Positions 52,580 to 62,103 of a stretch of 64,000 nucleotides of DNA are shown here, piece after piece. Each line of letters starts with the position of its first letter. Positions within the stretch are counted from its first letter, which is position 1. The notes beneath the pieces were generated by a model that saw only the letters and a program-made list of their open reading frames with translations, was not told where the DNA came from and searched no databases. Source of the stretch: Flavobacterium sp. 83. GTDB taxonomy: Bacteria > Bacteroidota > Bacteroidia > Flavobacteriales > Flavobacteriaceae. Made by a program: the position numbers and the translations under genes. The DNA lies in assembly GCF_000744835.1 (NCBI RefSeq), contig NZ_JQMS01000001.1, forward strand, positions 3,286,001 to 3,350,000. Direction: 5' to 3'.

Positions 52580-54673
52580 TTATAATCCTTGTGCTTGAAT
52601 CGCTGTAATCACGACTGTATTTATAATATCATCTACTGTACAGCCTCGGCTTAAATCATTTACGGGTTTGTTTAATCCTTGTAACATCGGACCTATTGCT
52701 AGTGCGCCAGTTTCCCTTTGCACCGCTTTATACGTATTATTTCCTGTATTTAAATCTGGAAAAATCAAAACGCTGGCTTGTCCTGCCACTTCTGAATTTG
52801 GCATTTTACTTTTTCCAACAGCCATATCGACTGCGGCATCATATTGAATGGGTCCTTCAATTTTTAAGTCGGGACGTTTTTTTCTAACTATCTCTGTTGC
52901 CGTTCTTACCTTATCTACTTCATCCCCTTTTCCCGAAGAACCAGACGAATAGGAAAGCATGGCAATTTTTGGTTCTATTCCAAAAGCTAAACTAGAATCA
53001 GCCGATGAAATGGCTATTTCTGCCAGTTGTTCTGCAGTAGGATTTGGATTGATGGCGCAATCCCCAAAAACAGAAACACGGTCTTCTAAACACATGAAAA
53101 ATATTGAGGAAACCACTGATGAATTAGGTTTCGTTTTAATGAATTGCAAAGCCGGTAAAATAGTATGTTGTGTGGTATGCGCGGCACCAGAAACCATTCC
53201 GTCTGCATGACCTTTATAGACCATCATCGTTCCAAAATACGACACATCTTCCATCAAATCTTTGGCCATTCCTAGCGTTACATTTTTTGCTTTTCGCAAC
53301 TCATAATAGGTATTTACATAGTCATCATAATGTTCGGATTCGATTGGATTAATAATTTTAATTTTAGAAAAATCAAAATCTAATCCCAGTTCCGAAACTT
53401 TACTTTCTATTTGTTTTTTGTTTCCAATAATCGAAATATCAACTACGTCCATAGCTAATAATCGCGATGCGGCAATAATAATTCTTTCATCGTCACCCTC
53501 AGGTAAAACAATGTGTTTTCTATGTTTTCGGGCTCTTTTTACCAAATTGTATTGGAACATTTTTGGCGTCATTCCTTCCGCTTCAAAAGTGATTAACTTT
53601 TCGGATAAGTTATCTAAGTCTACATATTTTTCGAAAGTATGTATAGACGTTTCTATCTTTTGTTTATTATTGGCGTAAATTTTAGATTTAATGGAACCTA
53701 TTTTATTGGTAATATAATACGTTCCTTCTTCCACCGCAAAAATAGGAACGACCGGAGAAAGTCCTTCAATTAATTTTAGAATACTCTGTTCAGGCAATAT
53801 ATTTCCCGTAAGCAGTATTCCTGAAATTGTTGGATAATTCACCGATTCATTCGCCTGAAGTGCACCAAGAATAATATCAGCTCTGTCACCAGGCGTTATC
53901 ACCAGACTATTCTCTTTCAAATGCAATAAATAATTACAAAGTTGCATCGCGCCCACGCTAAAATTACCCGTTTGATTGTTTAAATAAGCGGCGCCAAATA
54001 ACACTTTAGCATCTAATTTGTTTACAATTTCCTGAATTGTGGGATTATTCAAATTAGAAATTAAAGGAATTGAATTGACCAAAAGCCCCGCAGGCAAACT
54101 TTTTCTCAAACCAGCAGTTACTAACCCTACATTTTCAAGCTGCACTTTATTAGCGATTACAGCCAAAACTTCCACTTCCTTTACTTTGAATGAATCATAA
54201 GCAAGGTAGAGACTGTCAATTAATTCTTCCAATGTTTTCCCTACACCTGAACCCACAATTATAGTTGGGATCCCTAGATTTTTGGCAATAAGAACATTCA
54301 TATCCAATTCGATAACGGTTCCTTCACCACTAAAACCGGTTCCTTCAACTAAAACAAAATCGAAACGCTCTTCTAATTTTTTATATTTTTCAATAATCAA
54401 GTCGAGAACCTCCCCTATTTTTCCTTTGTTCTTCTTTTTGATTAATTTACTTTTTGTAATAGCAAAAGCATCCTCAAATTGAATATCCAAGCCAAAATGA
54501 CCAATCACCGTTTCAATGTGATTATCAAACCCTCCTTCTTCAAAATCTTCTACAATAGGTCTAAAATAGCCAACTTTGGCAGTCTTGCCAATAAGCATAC
54601 TCATCAACCCTAAAGTTATAATAGACTTGCCGCTATTTTGTTCGCTTGTTGCTATATATATGGCTTTGTTCAT
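52580..54673 (-). CDS. pta: phosphate acetyltransferase, long form
   Basis: This 697-residue enzyme converts acetyl-CoA to acetyl phosphate. It has the long layout: an N-terminal P-loop-like part (IATSEQNSGKSIITLGLMSML), a DRTGG domain in the middle, and the C-terminal PTA domain (IVLPEGDDERIIIAASRLLAM, SGAAHTTQHTILPALQFIKTKP, FGDCAINPNPTAEQLAEIAISSA, LSYSSGSSGKGDEVDKVRTATEIV). It is in tandem with ackA, the classical acetate-overflow pair. Confidence 0.95.
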   Translation of the reverse strand: MNKAIYIATSEQNSGKSIITLGLMSMLIGKTAKVGYFRPIVEDFEEGGFDNHIETVIGHFGLDIQFEDAFAITKSKLIKKKNKGKIGEVLDLIIEKYKKLEERFDFVLVEGTGFSGEGTVIELDMNVLIAKNLGIPTIIVGSGVGKTLEELIDSLYLAYDSFKVKEVEVLAVIANKVQLENVGLVTAGLRKSLPAGLLVNSIPLISNLNNPTIQEIVNKLDAKVLFGAAYLNNQTGNFSVGAMQLCNYLLHLKENSLVITPGDRADIILGALQANESVNYPTISGILLTGNILPEQSILKLIEGLSPVVPIFAVEEGTYYITNKIGSIKSKIYANNKQKIETSIHTFEKYVDLDNLSEKLITFEAEGMTPKMFQYNLVKRARKHRKHIVLPEGDDERIIIAASRLLAMDVVDISIIGNKKQIESKVSELGLDFDFSKIKIINPIESEHYDDYVNTYYELRKAKNVTLGMAKDLMEDVSYFGTMMVYKGHADGMVSGAAHTTQHTILPALQFIKTKPNSSVVSSIFFMCLEDRVSVFGDCAINPNPTAEQLAEIAISSADSSLAFGIEPKIAMLSYSSGSSGKGDEVDKVRTATEIVRKKRPDLKIEGPIQYDAAVDMAVGKSKMPNSEVAGQASVLIFPDLNTGNNTYKAVQRETGALAIGPMLQGLNKPVNDLSRGCTVDDIINTVVITAIQAQGL

Positions 54674-54728
54674 CTTTTTAATTTTATATTTTTTCCCAAT
54701 ATAAATTGGATATATCCCTTTCTAATTA

Positions 54729-55799
54729 TTAAAACCAACGTCTTTTTTTAAAATAAATAATCATTCCAATTACTATTAAAATCATAATTCCAATAATTGT
54801 ATAATACCCATCGCGATAATGCAATTCAGGCATAAACTCGAAATTCATTCCGTAGACTCCAACAATAAAAGTAAGCGGAATAAATATTGCCGAAACGATA
54901 GTCAGGGTTTTCATAATCTCATTCATCTTATGCGTTTGTGCCGAAAAAAAGAAATTAGAGGCACTTTCCAGCGAACCCATATCGGATTCAATTTGTTCAA
55001 GAAGTTCCAAGCTCTTTTGATGCAATCGAGCAAAAAAACTAAAATTTTCCATTTCCATTGCATTGAATACATTATCATCTTTTATGCTTTTTATATCATA
55101 CAAAGAATCCCGGAGCGGAATAATAGATCGTTTCAAAAAGTTAAAATTGTCACGATGTTTCTCAATTCGCTCCAGAATTATAGGATCAGCGCTTTTCTTC
55201 GAAAGATTAATAAGATCTTCTACTTTATCTTCTTCGTTTTCAATGGTAACATAAAAATTCTCCATGATAGCGTCCAAAAGTATGTACAACAAATAATCTA
55301 CTTTTTTTGTTCTAACAATTCCCGAATGAGTCCGAATTCGCTCCCGAATATGAATGAAAAAATCACTACGTTTCTCCTGAAATGAAATTAAGATTCCATC
55401 TTTTATCAAAAAACTAATTTGCTCCACACTAATATTATCTGAATCTCCGGCTGGCAAAAGTGATTTTATATTAAAGAATAAAATATCCGATAGTTCCTCC
55501 AGTTTGGTTCTTCTGGTTGTATTTAAAATATCGGCAAGCATGAAATTGTCTATTTCAAAATAATTGCCAATTGATTTTATTAATTCAATATTATTTAAAC
55601 CATGAATATTCAACCAATTCGTTTTTTGAGTATTGATGTATTTATCCAGATCTGAAACTTTAAAATCCTCAAATTCTATCAAATCAAAATTATCATAAAC
55701 AAACAACTGCATTTCTGAATCATGACTTCTATGAATCCCTGTATATTCAAGATTATAAGGTTGCAGTTTCTTGCCTTTCTTGTATTTAATTTTTCTCAT
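54729..55799 (-). CDS. corA: CorA-family magnesium/cobalt transporter
   Basis: This 356-residue protein has a long soluble N-terminal domain, the coiled stalk helix, and two C-terminal membrane segments. The signature GMN lies in IVGVYGMNFEFMPEL, in the loop after the first segment. CorA forms a pentamer that brings in magnesium and other divalent ions. It stands alone between pta and the saccharopine-dehydrogenase-like gene. Confidence 0.92.
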   Translation of the reverse strand: MRKIKYKKGKKLQPYNLEYTGIHRSHDSEMQLFVYDNFDLIEFEDFKVSDLDKYINTQKTNWLNIHGLNNIELIKSIGNYFEIDNFMLADILNTTRRTKLEELSDILFFNIKSLLPAGDSDNISVEQISFLIKDGILISFQEKRSDFFIHIRERIRTHSGIVRTKKVDYLLYILLDAIMENFYVTIENEEDKVEDLINLSKKSADPIILERIEKHRDNFNFLKRSIIPLRDSLYDIKSIKDDNVFNAMEMENFSFFARLHQKSLELLEQIESDMGSLESASNFFFSAQTHKMNEIMKTLTIVSAIFIPLTFIVGVYGMNFEFMPELHYRDGYYTIIGIMILIVIGMIIYFKKRRWF

Positions 55800-55983
55800 T
55801 CTAACTCATTTTTACAGTAATATTACGAAAAACTTTTCCGAAAATATCAGTTGTCTTAGCTTTAGCTTTTTCTAGAAATAAAACTCTCTTTTTTATTTAT
55901 TATTTTGAAAAAACAAATGTATTTAGAAATTACAATTGCTTTTATGAGATAAATCATATTTCTTTTATAAAATTCCATAAAAA

Positions 55984-56020
55984 AAACCGAGTAGAAACAT
56001 ACTTTGCATCTACTCGGTTT
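55984..56020 (-). terminator. intrinsic terminator of the saccharopine-dehydrogenase-like gene
   Basis: AAACCGAGTAGA and TCTACTCGGTTT form a perfect 12-bp stem around a 13-base loop, with T-rich sequence on the minus strand. The remaining 55800-55980 stretch shows no gene. Confidence 0.85.
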
Positions 56021-56043
56021 CTTCATATAAAAAACATATTTAT

Positions 56044-57246
56044 TTATTTTTCATCAACATAATCCTGCAAATAACTGAATCTTGGTGTTAATTTCCCTTT
56101 TTCGGTTATTTTTGCTCTTTGTAAAATGCCGTCTTTATCTCCATTAAAAAATGCCGGAATTACATGTTCCATGAACATTTCTCCAAAACCTTCACTCGCA
56201 TCTTTGGGCAATTCACAAGGTAAATTATCTACAGCCATCACCACAATTGCAGCTGGGTGAAAAATATCGACTTCTTTATTTTCAGTTGGCGAATAGCCGT
56301 ACAAAGGCTCTGCAATTGTCGATGATCTTAACGTACAGGCAATTGGACCATTGACATCACACGAAATATCTGCAACGACTTTTATTTTACAATCTTTGGA
56401 TTGGAGCATTTCCCGTGTCAAAATTACTGGAGCTTCATTGGCATGAAAATGACCGGTAATATAGATATCAGAAACTGTAGTAAATCGTTCAAAATTGGAC
56501 ACATATTCTTGCGGATTCTCATAAAAATCAGTAAAATCTAATACTTGTCCGTCTTTGCGTTTATTGTATTCTAAAACATCGATCTGAGTGTAAACGGGCT
56601 GTGTATAATTCTTAGTTAAGTAATTTTCAACTGAAACCTCCTTAACTTTCATGGCATCCAAAATTTCTTTAGCACCACTACCTACTTTACCTGTTCCAGT
56701 AATTACAAATTTTAAAGGAGGCAATACCAATCGCTTCAAATGTGCGATTAGTGCTTCCTTACCAGAAAGTGTATCTGCTTTAGGTAATTTGAACAATTCG
56801 AATTTTAACCCAAAGGCACGAATACTATTGTAAACACCAACAATTCCAGCATATCGACCAAAACCAATTAACCTTCGATTATGAGAATCTACAATAGTTT
56901 CATGATCGTATAAATCAATGTTTTTCGCTAAAATTGCTTGTAACAATTTTCTGTTATACGGTTGTTTTTTGATCGTATGCGAAAAAAAGAAATAGGCTTT
57001 ATTAGGAATTAAATCTTCCACAGGCACTTCTTTCACGCCAAAAAAAACATCACAATCACTAATGTCATTTGTAACTTCGATTCCTAAATTTTTATATTGT
57101 TCATCAGTAAAAATTCGAATATCGGAACTCTCAACTTTTATAGAAGCATCTTGATAAAGTTGTTTTATTCTTGCTAATTCATCTGGAGAAAAAACAACTC
57201 TTCTGTCTGGTGGGTTTTTTCTTTCTTTTATAATTCCGAACTTCAT
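56044..57246 (-). CDS. NAD(P)-dependent oxidoreductase of the alanine dehydrogenase/saccharopine dehydrogenase fold
   Basis: This 400-residue protein has the AlaDh_PNT N-terminal domain (MKFGIIKERKNPPDRRVVFSPDEL, with the substrate-binding Lys and Arg), a Rossmann domain (FVITGTGKVGSGAKEILDAMKVKEV), and a C-terminal part with VVADISCDVNGPIACTLRSSTIAEPLYGY and VMAVDNLPCELPKDASEGFG. The DISCD and DNLPCELP regions resemble lysine-forming saccharopine dehydrogenase more than alanine dehydrogenase. The exact substrate is open. Confidence 0.82.
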   Translation of the reverse strand: MKFGIIKERKNPPDRRVVFSPDELARIKQLYQDASIKVESSDIRIFTDEQYKNLGIEVTNDISDCDVFFGVKEVPVEDLIPNKAYFFFSHTIKKQPYNRKLLQAILAKNIDLYDHETIVDSHNRRLIGFGRYAGIVGVYNSIRAFGLKFELFKLPKADTLSGKEALIAHLKRLVLPPLKFVITGTGKVGSGAKEILDAMKVKEVSVENYLTKNYTQPVYTQIDVLEYNKRKDGQVLDFTDFYENPQEYVSNFERFTTVSDIYITGHFHANEAPVILTREMLQSKDCKIKVVADISCDVNGPIACTLRSSTIAEPLYGYSPTENKEVDIFHPAAIVVMAVDNLPCELPKDASEGFGEMFMEHVIPAFFNGDKDGILQRAKITEKGKLTPRFSYLQDYVDEK

Positions 57247-57464
57247 TTTTTATATTTTTAAACCAAATTAATATAACTTATTCAATTGTATTTGTTACAA
57301 ATATAACAATTTTAAACAAATTGACTTATTTTTTAAAATAAATTTTCAAGTGTAAAGCCAATTAAAAGCTGATGTCCAAAACAATACAAAAAAACAATTC
57401 CAAAGCGTTAATAAAATACTGTTAAGGTTTCGGAAAAAAGAGGAGTCAAAAGGGATTGATTCTA

Positions 57465-57472
57465 TATATTTG
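57465..57472 (+). promoter_or_regulatory. -7 element TATATTTG of the serine hydrolase gene
   Basis: A perfect TAnnTTTG match, 13 bp before the ATG at 57486. It rules out an in-frame start at 57456. The rest of 57247-57464 shows no gene. Confidence 0.65.
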
Positions 57473-57485
57473 TTGTTCTAGTAAA

Positions 57486-58703
57486 ATGAAAATGATATTT
57501 ATAAAAAAAGCAAATATACTACAATTACTCTTCCTACTATTCGTTTTGAGTTCTTGTACCAAAGAGAAAAAGAAAATAGAATTAAGTGATGCCCAACTCC
57601 CAAAGAGTACATTACCTAAAATGAAACCTTTAACGAATGAAAGTCCTAAACTAACTGCTGAATATATTGAGTCTAAAAAAAGATCTATCGAGGCTTTTTA
57701 CAATAGAACTTGGCCCAATCATAGTGCAAACGGTAGTTTTCTTGTAGCTCAAAATGGTCAAATAATTTATGAAAATTATGAAGGTTATGCTAATTTTAGA
57801 GAGAAACGATTAATAACAAGTACAACGCCACTCCATTTAGCATCTGTGAGCAAAGTATTAACTGCAACAGCCGTACTGAAGTTAATAAATGCTAAAAGAA
57901 TTGATTTAGACCAAAAAGTTAATACGATACTAAAAGAATTCCCTTTTCCGGATGTCACTGTAAAAACACTGCTAAACCATAGAAGTGGCATGCGCAATTA
58001 TGCTTATTTTACGGATCGAGATAAAACAGTTTGGGACCGACATAATAGATTGACTAATCAAGATATTTTAACCATTATGGCGACTAAAAATATTGGATTA
58101 GAATCTAAAACAGATACTAGATTTAGCTATTGCAATACTAATTATGCCATGTTGGCATTGATAATTGAGAAGATAACTAAGCTTCCGTATAAAGAAGCGA
58201 TGAAACAGATCATTTTCAAACCACTGGGAATGAAAAATACTTATGTTTTTGACTATGAAAAAGATAAAGATAGTATAGCACCGTCATACAAAGGAAATGG
58301 TGTTGAGATAGGAAAAGATTATTTGGATGCAGTTTATGGGGATAAAAATATATATTCTACACCGCGAGATTTATTAAAATTTGACCGAGCGAGAAATTCT
58401 CCCAATTTCTTATCACCAAAATTGTTTAAACAAGTCTTTACGGGTTATAGCAATGAACGTAAAGGAGAAAAAAATTATGGTCTTGGTATTCGAATGATCA
58501 ATTGGGAAACGGGACAAAACTTCTATTTTCATAATGGCTGGTGGCATGGTAACACCTCATCTTATGTTACGTTACAAAAAGAGAAAGTCACTATAATTGC
58601 CTTGTCAAATAAATTTACCACTAAAACTTACAAAGTGAGAAAACTGGCTATGTTATTTGGAGATTATCCATTTCATCTGGACAAAGGCGAAAAAGAGGAA
58701 TGA
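57486..58703 (+). CDS. class-C beta-lactamase-fold serine hydrolase, lipoprotein
   Basis: This 405-residue protein has a lipoprotein signal (LLFVLSSCTKE). The beta-lactamase/DD-peptidase fold is shown by the active-site SVSK tetrad in HLASVSKVLTATAVLKL, the YCN motif in FSYCNTNYAMLALIIEKIT, and a third-motif-like HNGWWHGNTSS. Members act as esterases, peptidases or beta-lactamases; this one lacks anything that singles out an antibiotic-degrading enzyme. Its leader is short because the promoter lies just upstream. Confidence 0.85.
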   Translation: MKMIFIKKANILQLLFLLFVLSSCTKEKKKIELSDAQLPKSTLPKMKPLTNESPKLTAEYIESKKRSIEAFYNRTWPNHSANGSFLVAQNGQIIYENYEGYANFREKRLITSTTPLHLASVSKVLTATAVLKLINAKRIDLDQKVNTILKEFPFPDVTVKTLLNHRSGMRNYAYFTDRDKTVWDRHNRLTNQDILTIMATKNIGLESKTDTRFSYCNTNYAMLALIIEKITKLPYKEAMKQIIFKPLGMKNTYVFDYEKDKDSIAPSYKGNGVEIGKDYLDAVYGDKNIYSTPRDLLKFDRARNSPNFLSPKLFKQVFTGYSNERKGEKNYGLGIRMINWETGQNFYFHNGWWHGNTSSYVTLQKEKVTIIALSNKFTTKTYKVRKLAMLFGDYPFHLDKGEKEE

Positions 58704-58754
58704 TTTTTGTAGAACACATACAAGTTTAGCAATAGATAATCAAGTTTTAAATTG

Positions 58755-58762
58755 TATCTTTG
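58755..58762 (+). promoter_or_regulatory. -7 element TATCTTTG of ssrA
   Basis: A perfect TAnnTTTG match followed by C, 16 bp before the 5' end of tmRNA. The short precursor leader would be removed by RNase P. Confidence 0.7.
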
Positions 58763-58778
58763 CAAACTCAAAATAAAA

Positions 58779-59171
58779 GGGGTCGACTGGTTTTGACAGC
58801 AAGTCGAATTGAAAAGTAAGCACGCCGAGAACTGAGACAATTCTCGCTAATAAAAGGTTTCAAAACACATACACGGCGAAGGAAACTACGCTCTTGCTGC
58901 ATAATCTGAATTATAGTAAGATTAGCCTCGTCCTACCAGGTAGGAAAGCAGGATTTACCTCGAAAGCTTTGGTTTATAGCGGTCGATTAAGGTGAATCGT
59001 AAATTTAAACCTAGATTTCCATAAGCTTCCGGTGGATTTCGAAATTAAGAAGATAAGCGATGTGTGGCTGTTCCTGGCCAAACACAAAGTCGAAAATCTA
59101 ATCAGGAAATAAACGTGTAGAAAGCTTTTTAGTTGCTTGTTTGGACCCGGGTTCGATTCCCGGCGACTCCA
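58779..59171 (+). ncRNA. ssrA: transfer-messenger RNA (tmRNA)
   Basis: The 5' GGGGTCG pairs with the 3' CGACTCC to form the acceptor stem, and GGGTTCGATTCCCGG is the T arm (59150-59164). The tag frame lies at 58875-58904 and reads GEGNYALAA followed by TAA, a proteolysis tag ending in LAA as expected. Length of 393 bases is normal. It frees stalled ribosomes with SmpB. The gene has its own promoter and terminator. tmRNA genes are common integration sites, and the genes that follow are accessory. Confidence 0.95.
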
Positions 59172-59172
59172 C

Positions 59173-59209
59173 AAAAAACCCTGTAAATAATTAATTTACA
59201 GGGTTTTTT
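59173..59209. terminator. bidirectional terminator of ssrA and the restriction-modification gene
   Basis: CCCTGTAAA and TTTACAGGG form a 9-bp stem around TAATTAA, flanked by A6 and T6. It lies between convergent ssrA and the type IIL gene. Confidence 0.9.
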
Positions 59210-59216
59210 ATTTGTT

Positions 59217-61955
59217 TTAATTTTTAATTTTTGTCACTTTCTTCTCTTTCACAAACAATCCAGCCGTATATTTTTCATACAACTCAAACAAAAACTCCAT
59301 CCGTTTCGCTTCACTGCTAAAGGTTTGTTTACTGTAAGCAGCATCAACAGCTTTATCCAATTCATTATGCGATTTTACTAATGCTGGCGGCATGGTCAAC
59401 AGGCTATATAAATCAGCTAAGGAACTAGTAGGGAATAATGCTCGAACATCCAAAACGTTTTGCGCTTTTTCTTCAATAGTTTTTATTTGCTTTTCTGATG
59501 GATTTTCTGGCCAAGGAAAATTATTGTAAACGATATCTTTTGAATATCTAAAATCACTTTTTAATCTTCCACAAGTGGTTTTCACCCATGCCATGTGCAT
59601 TTGTGACATTAAGATTCCAAAATGGTATAAATTACCGTTTGGAATTATTAAGCATAAATTACTAGCAACTACATTTGAATTTTCAAATCCAATAGGAATA
59701 TATTTTCTTCTTTCCGATGAAACACTTGGGATTATTATAAAATCTAATCCTTTTGGCTGTGTTATTTGTGCAAATAAGTGAGGTATACTTGCCAATTGCG
59801 GTCTTGAAGAATTTTCTCTAATTTTTTTTACGTTTTGAACTCTTTCTAAAACTAATTTTAATTTTTTTAATTCATTCGGTTCAATATCTTCCAACCATAA
59901 ACACCATCGTTCTATATTATTTATTAACTCTTGTGAACCTAATATTTTTCTAAAATATTTTCTAGATTGTGGTTCTCTTTCAATAAATATATTTTTCTCT
60001 TCAGTAGTAAATAATAACTCTCCACCGTCAGCAGGCATATTACCAAAATTCATTTTAGGTACGTTACATATGGGATATGATTTTTTTTCGACAAAGATAT
60101 TTTTTCCGTCAACTAAATAAGGATTGATATTTTTTGCTTTTATTTCATGTGCTTCACCCTTAATATCTTCGTATTCAAAAATACTTTTGTTATTTGATTC
60201 GAAATTAGCAAAACCAACTATTACACAATAAACCGCAGCGTTACCCTTTGCTTCATTACTCCATTTAAATGTTTTATGTGCAAAATGTATTTTTATATCA
60301 TATTTTTTAATCATTTGCCCCCAAAGAATAGCAGTCTGTAAACCTTGCACAATTGAATTTGTTGAAACAAAAGCAACTTTAATTTTTGTGTTTTGAATAT
60401 ACTTTGCAGCATTTAAATACCAACCTGTCACATAATCTAATTCACCAACATTTTTTGAATTATTGAATACTCTAGTCAAATCTTCTTTTTGTTGTTTATT
60501 CATTATTCGTGAACCAATAAAAGGTGGATTTCCAATTATATAAGAAAGCTTATCTTTTGTTATCACTTCCTCCCAATCTACTCTCAATGCATTTCCATGA
60601 ACAATTTTAGCTGATTTTTTCAATGGCAAACGCGCAAAGTATTGTCCAAATTCATTGCTAATCATCATATTCATTTGGTGATCCATCAACCACATGGCGA
60701 CTTCGGCAATACGAGCGGGGAATTCTTCGTATTCAATTCCGCACATCATATCCACATCGAGCCACATAATCTCTCGAATATCCAAGACTCCTTGTCCTGA
60801 TTTGTATGTCGCGCGCAATACTTCCAGTTCCAATAAACGCAATTCTCGGTAGGTAATAACGAGGAAGTTACCACAGCCACAAGCAGGATCTAAAAATTTT
60901 AATTGGCTGATTTTTTTATGAAATTCAGGCAATTTATTTTTGTTTCCTTTGATACTTTCAAACTCTGCCCATAGTTCATCCAGAAACAAGGGTTTAATGA
61001 GTTTCAATATGTTGCTTTCGCTGGTGTAATGCGCTCCAAGGTTTCTACGTTCTTTAGGATTCATTACACTTTGAAACATGGAACCAAAAATAGCGGGCGA
61101 AATTTTACTCCAATCGATATAGCAACAATCCAATAAAGCCAATCGCATTTTGGTGTCAAAACTAGCCGATGGCAGGACCTCTTCAAACAACTTCCCATTT
61201 ACATACGGGAAATCATTTAATTGTTCATCGAGGTTTTTAAAGCGTTTTTCTTTGGGTGTATTCAACACTTGAAACAGTTCTTGAATTTTCCCGGCTAAAT
61301 CGCTTCCATCCTCGGCAGTTCTATTTTCTATGAAATCCTGTAGCTGTTGTTTTTCAAAAATAGTAGTATCCTCAGCAAACAAACAGAATAATATTCGAAC
61401 CAAATATACTTCCAGCGGGTGTCCTTCATAACCAATTTCTTCCAATCGGTCATGCAGTTTTCCCATCAATTCTGCCGCTTTTATATTGGCAGGGTCTTGT
61501 TCTTTGTACGTTTTCTTTTGATAACCCAATAAATAGCCAAAACTTTGGATATTTTGGACTAAGTTATTTAGCGTAAATTCTAATGTAGTTTGTTCTTCCG
61601 TATCGTATAATCTAAAATAATGGAAGTCACATACTAAAACGTATTTGGGTAATTCGTTCTGTTTTAATCCATGAGTATAATCAATGGCTTGCTGAAAAGC
61701 TTTATTTAGGTTTTTTCCCCTGCTTTTCATTTCTACAAGTATCGTTCCTTTCCAGAGTAAGTCAATGTAACCATCCGCATCAGAAAGTTTTTTTACTCTA
61801 TGTTCAAAAGTTCCAATCTTTTTTCGGGTAATACCAAAGACATCAAAAAAGGCATCTAAGAAGGGTTTAGCATCTGCTTCTTCGTTGGTCGTATTTTCCC
61901 ATTCTTTAGAAAATCGTAATGCACGGTCTTTTATTTCATTCCAGCTTAAAGCCAT
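59217..61955 (-). CDS. MmeI-like single-chain restriction-modification enzyme (type IIL)
   Basis: This 912-residue protein joins nuclease and methyltransferase in one chain. Near the N-terminus is a PD-(D/E)xK nuclease (D65, E75 and K77 in YIDLLWKGTILVEMKSRGK). A helical linker follows, then the adenine methyltransferase core with FLDPACGCGNFLVITYRELRLLE (about residues 355-377) and IIGNPPFIGS (about 473-482, the NPPF motif). The rest, about residues 600-850, would be the target-recognition domain, followed by a short C-terminal helix region. Enzymes of this layout methylate one strand and cut at a distance. It has two promoter elements upstream and no partner genes. Confidence 0.88.
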   Translation of the reverse strand: MALSWNEIKDRALRFSKEWENTTNEEADAKPFLDAFFDVFGITRKKIGTFEHRVKKLSDADGYIDLLWKGTILVEMKSRGKNLNKAFQQAIDYTHGLKQNELPKYVLVCDFHYFRLYDTEEQTTLEFTLNNLVQNIQSFGYLLGYQKKTYKEQDPANIKAAELMGKLHDRLEEIGYEGHPLEVYLVRILFCLFAEDTTIFEKQQLQDFIENRTAEDGSDLAGKIQELFQVLNTPKEKRFKNLDEQLNDFPYVNGKLFEEVLPSASFDTKMRLALLDCCYIDWSKISPAIFGSMFQSVMNPKERRNLGAHYTSESNILKLIKPLFLDELWAEFESIKGNKNKLPEFHKKISQLKFLDPACGCGNFLVITYRELRLLELEVLRATYKSGQGVLDIREIMWLDVDMMCGIEYEEFPARIAEVAMWLMDHQMNMMISNEFGQYFARLPLKKSAKIVHGNALRVDWEEVITKDKLSYIIGNPPFIGSRIMNKQQKEDLTRVFNNSKNVGELDYVTGWYLNAAKYIQNTKIKVAFVSTNSIVQGLQTAILWGQMIKKYDIKIHFAHKTFKWSNEAKGNAAVYCVIVGFANFESNNKSIFEYEDIKGEAHEIKAKNINPYLVDGKNIFVEKKSYPICNVPKMNFGNMPADGGELLFTTEEKNIFIEREPQSRKYFRKILGSQELINNIERWCLWLEDIEPNELKKLKLVLERVQNVKKIRENSSRPQLASIPHLFAQITQPKGLDFIIIPSVSSERRKYIPIGFENSNVVASNLCLIIPNGNLYHFGILMSQMHMAWVKTTCGRLKSDFRYSKDIVYNNFPWPENPSEKQIKTIEEKAQNVLDVRALFPTSSLADLYSLLTMPPALVKSHNELDKAVDAAYSKQTFSSEAKRMEFLFELYEKYTAGLFVKEKKVTKIKN

Positions 61956-61981
61956 AGTATGTATTGCAATTTGTTATTTAC

Positions 61982-61998
61982 CAAACCTACCAAATATA
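61982..61998 (-). promoter_or_regulatory. two tandem -7 elements before the restriction-modification gene
   Basis: The minus strand holds TATATTTG (61991-61998) and TAGGTTTG (61982-61989), both perfect TAnnTTTG matches, 26-43 bp before the ATG at 61955. Confidence 0.55.
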
Positions 61999-62067
61999 AA
62001 TGATTTTAACACGATTATTTATACGTAGATATACCTGATTATTAACAAATTTAGATACTTAATACTT

Positions 62068-62097
62068 TATAGTTTTACGGAAAACCGTAAAACTATA
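62068..62097 (-). terminator. long hairpin after the HipT-like gene
   Basis: TATAGTTTTACGG and CCGTAAAACTATA form a perfect 13-bp stem around AAAA, 6 bp after the stop at 62104. There is no clear T-run, so it may stabilise the mRNA end rather than terminate on its own. Confidence 0.55.
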
Positions 62098-62103
62098 AAT
62101 TAT

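Noticed and set aside
57486..58703. Antibiotic-resistance beta-lactamase
   Set aside because: SVSK and YCN motifs show only the fold; most such lipoproteins in Bacteroidota are esterases or peptidases, and nothing here points to drug hydrolysis.
58974..59174. 66-codon open frame antisense to ssrA
   Set aside because: It lies wholly within tmRNA, and its protein-like ending comes from translating the tRNA-like part; a common false gene call.
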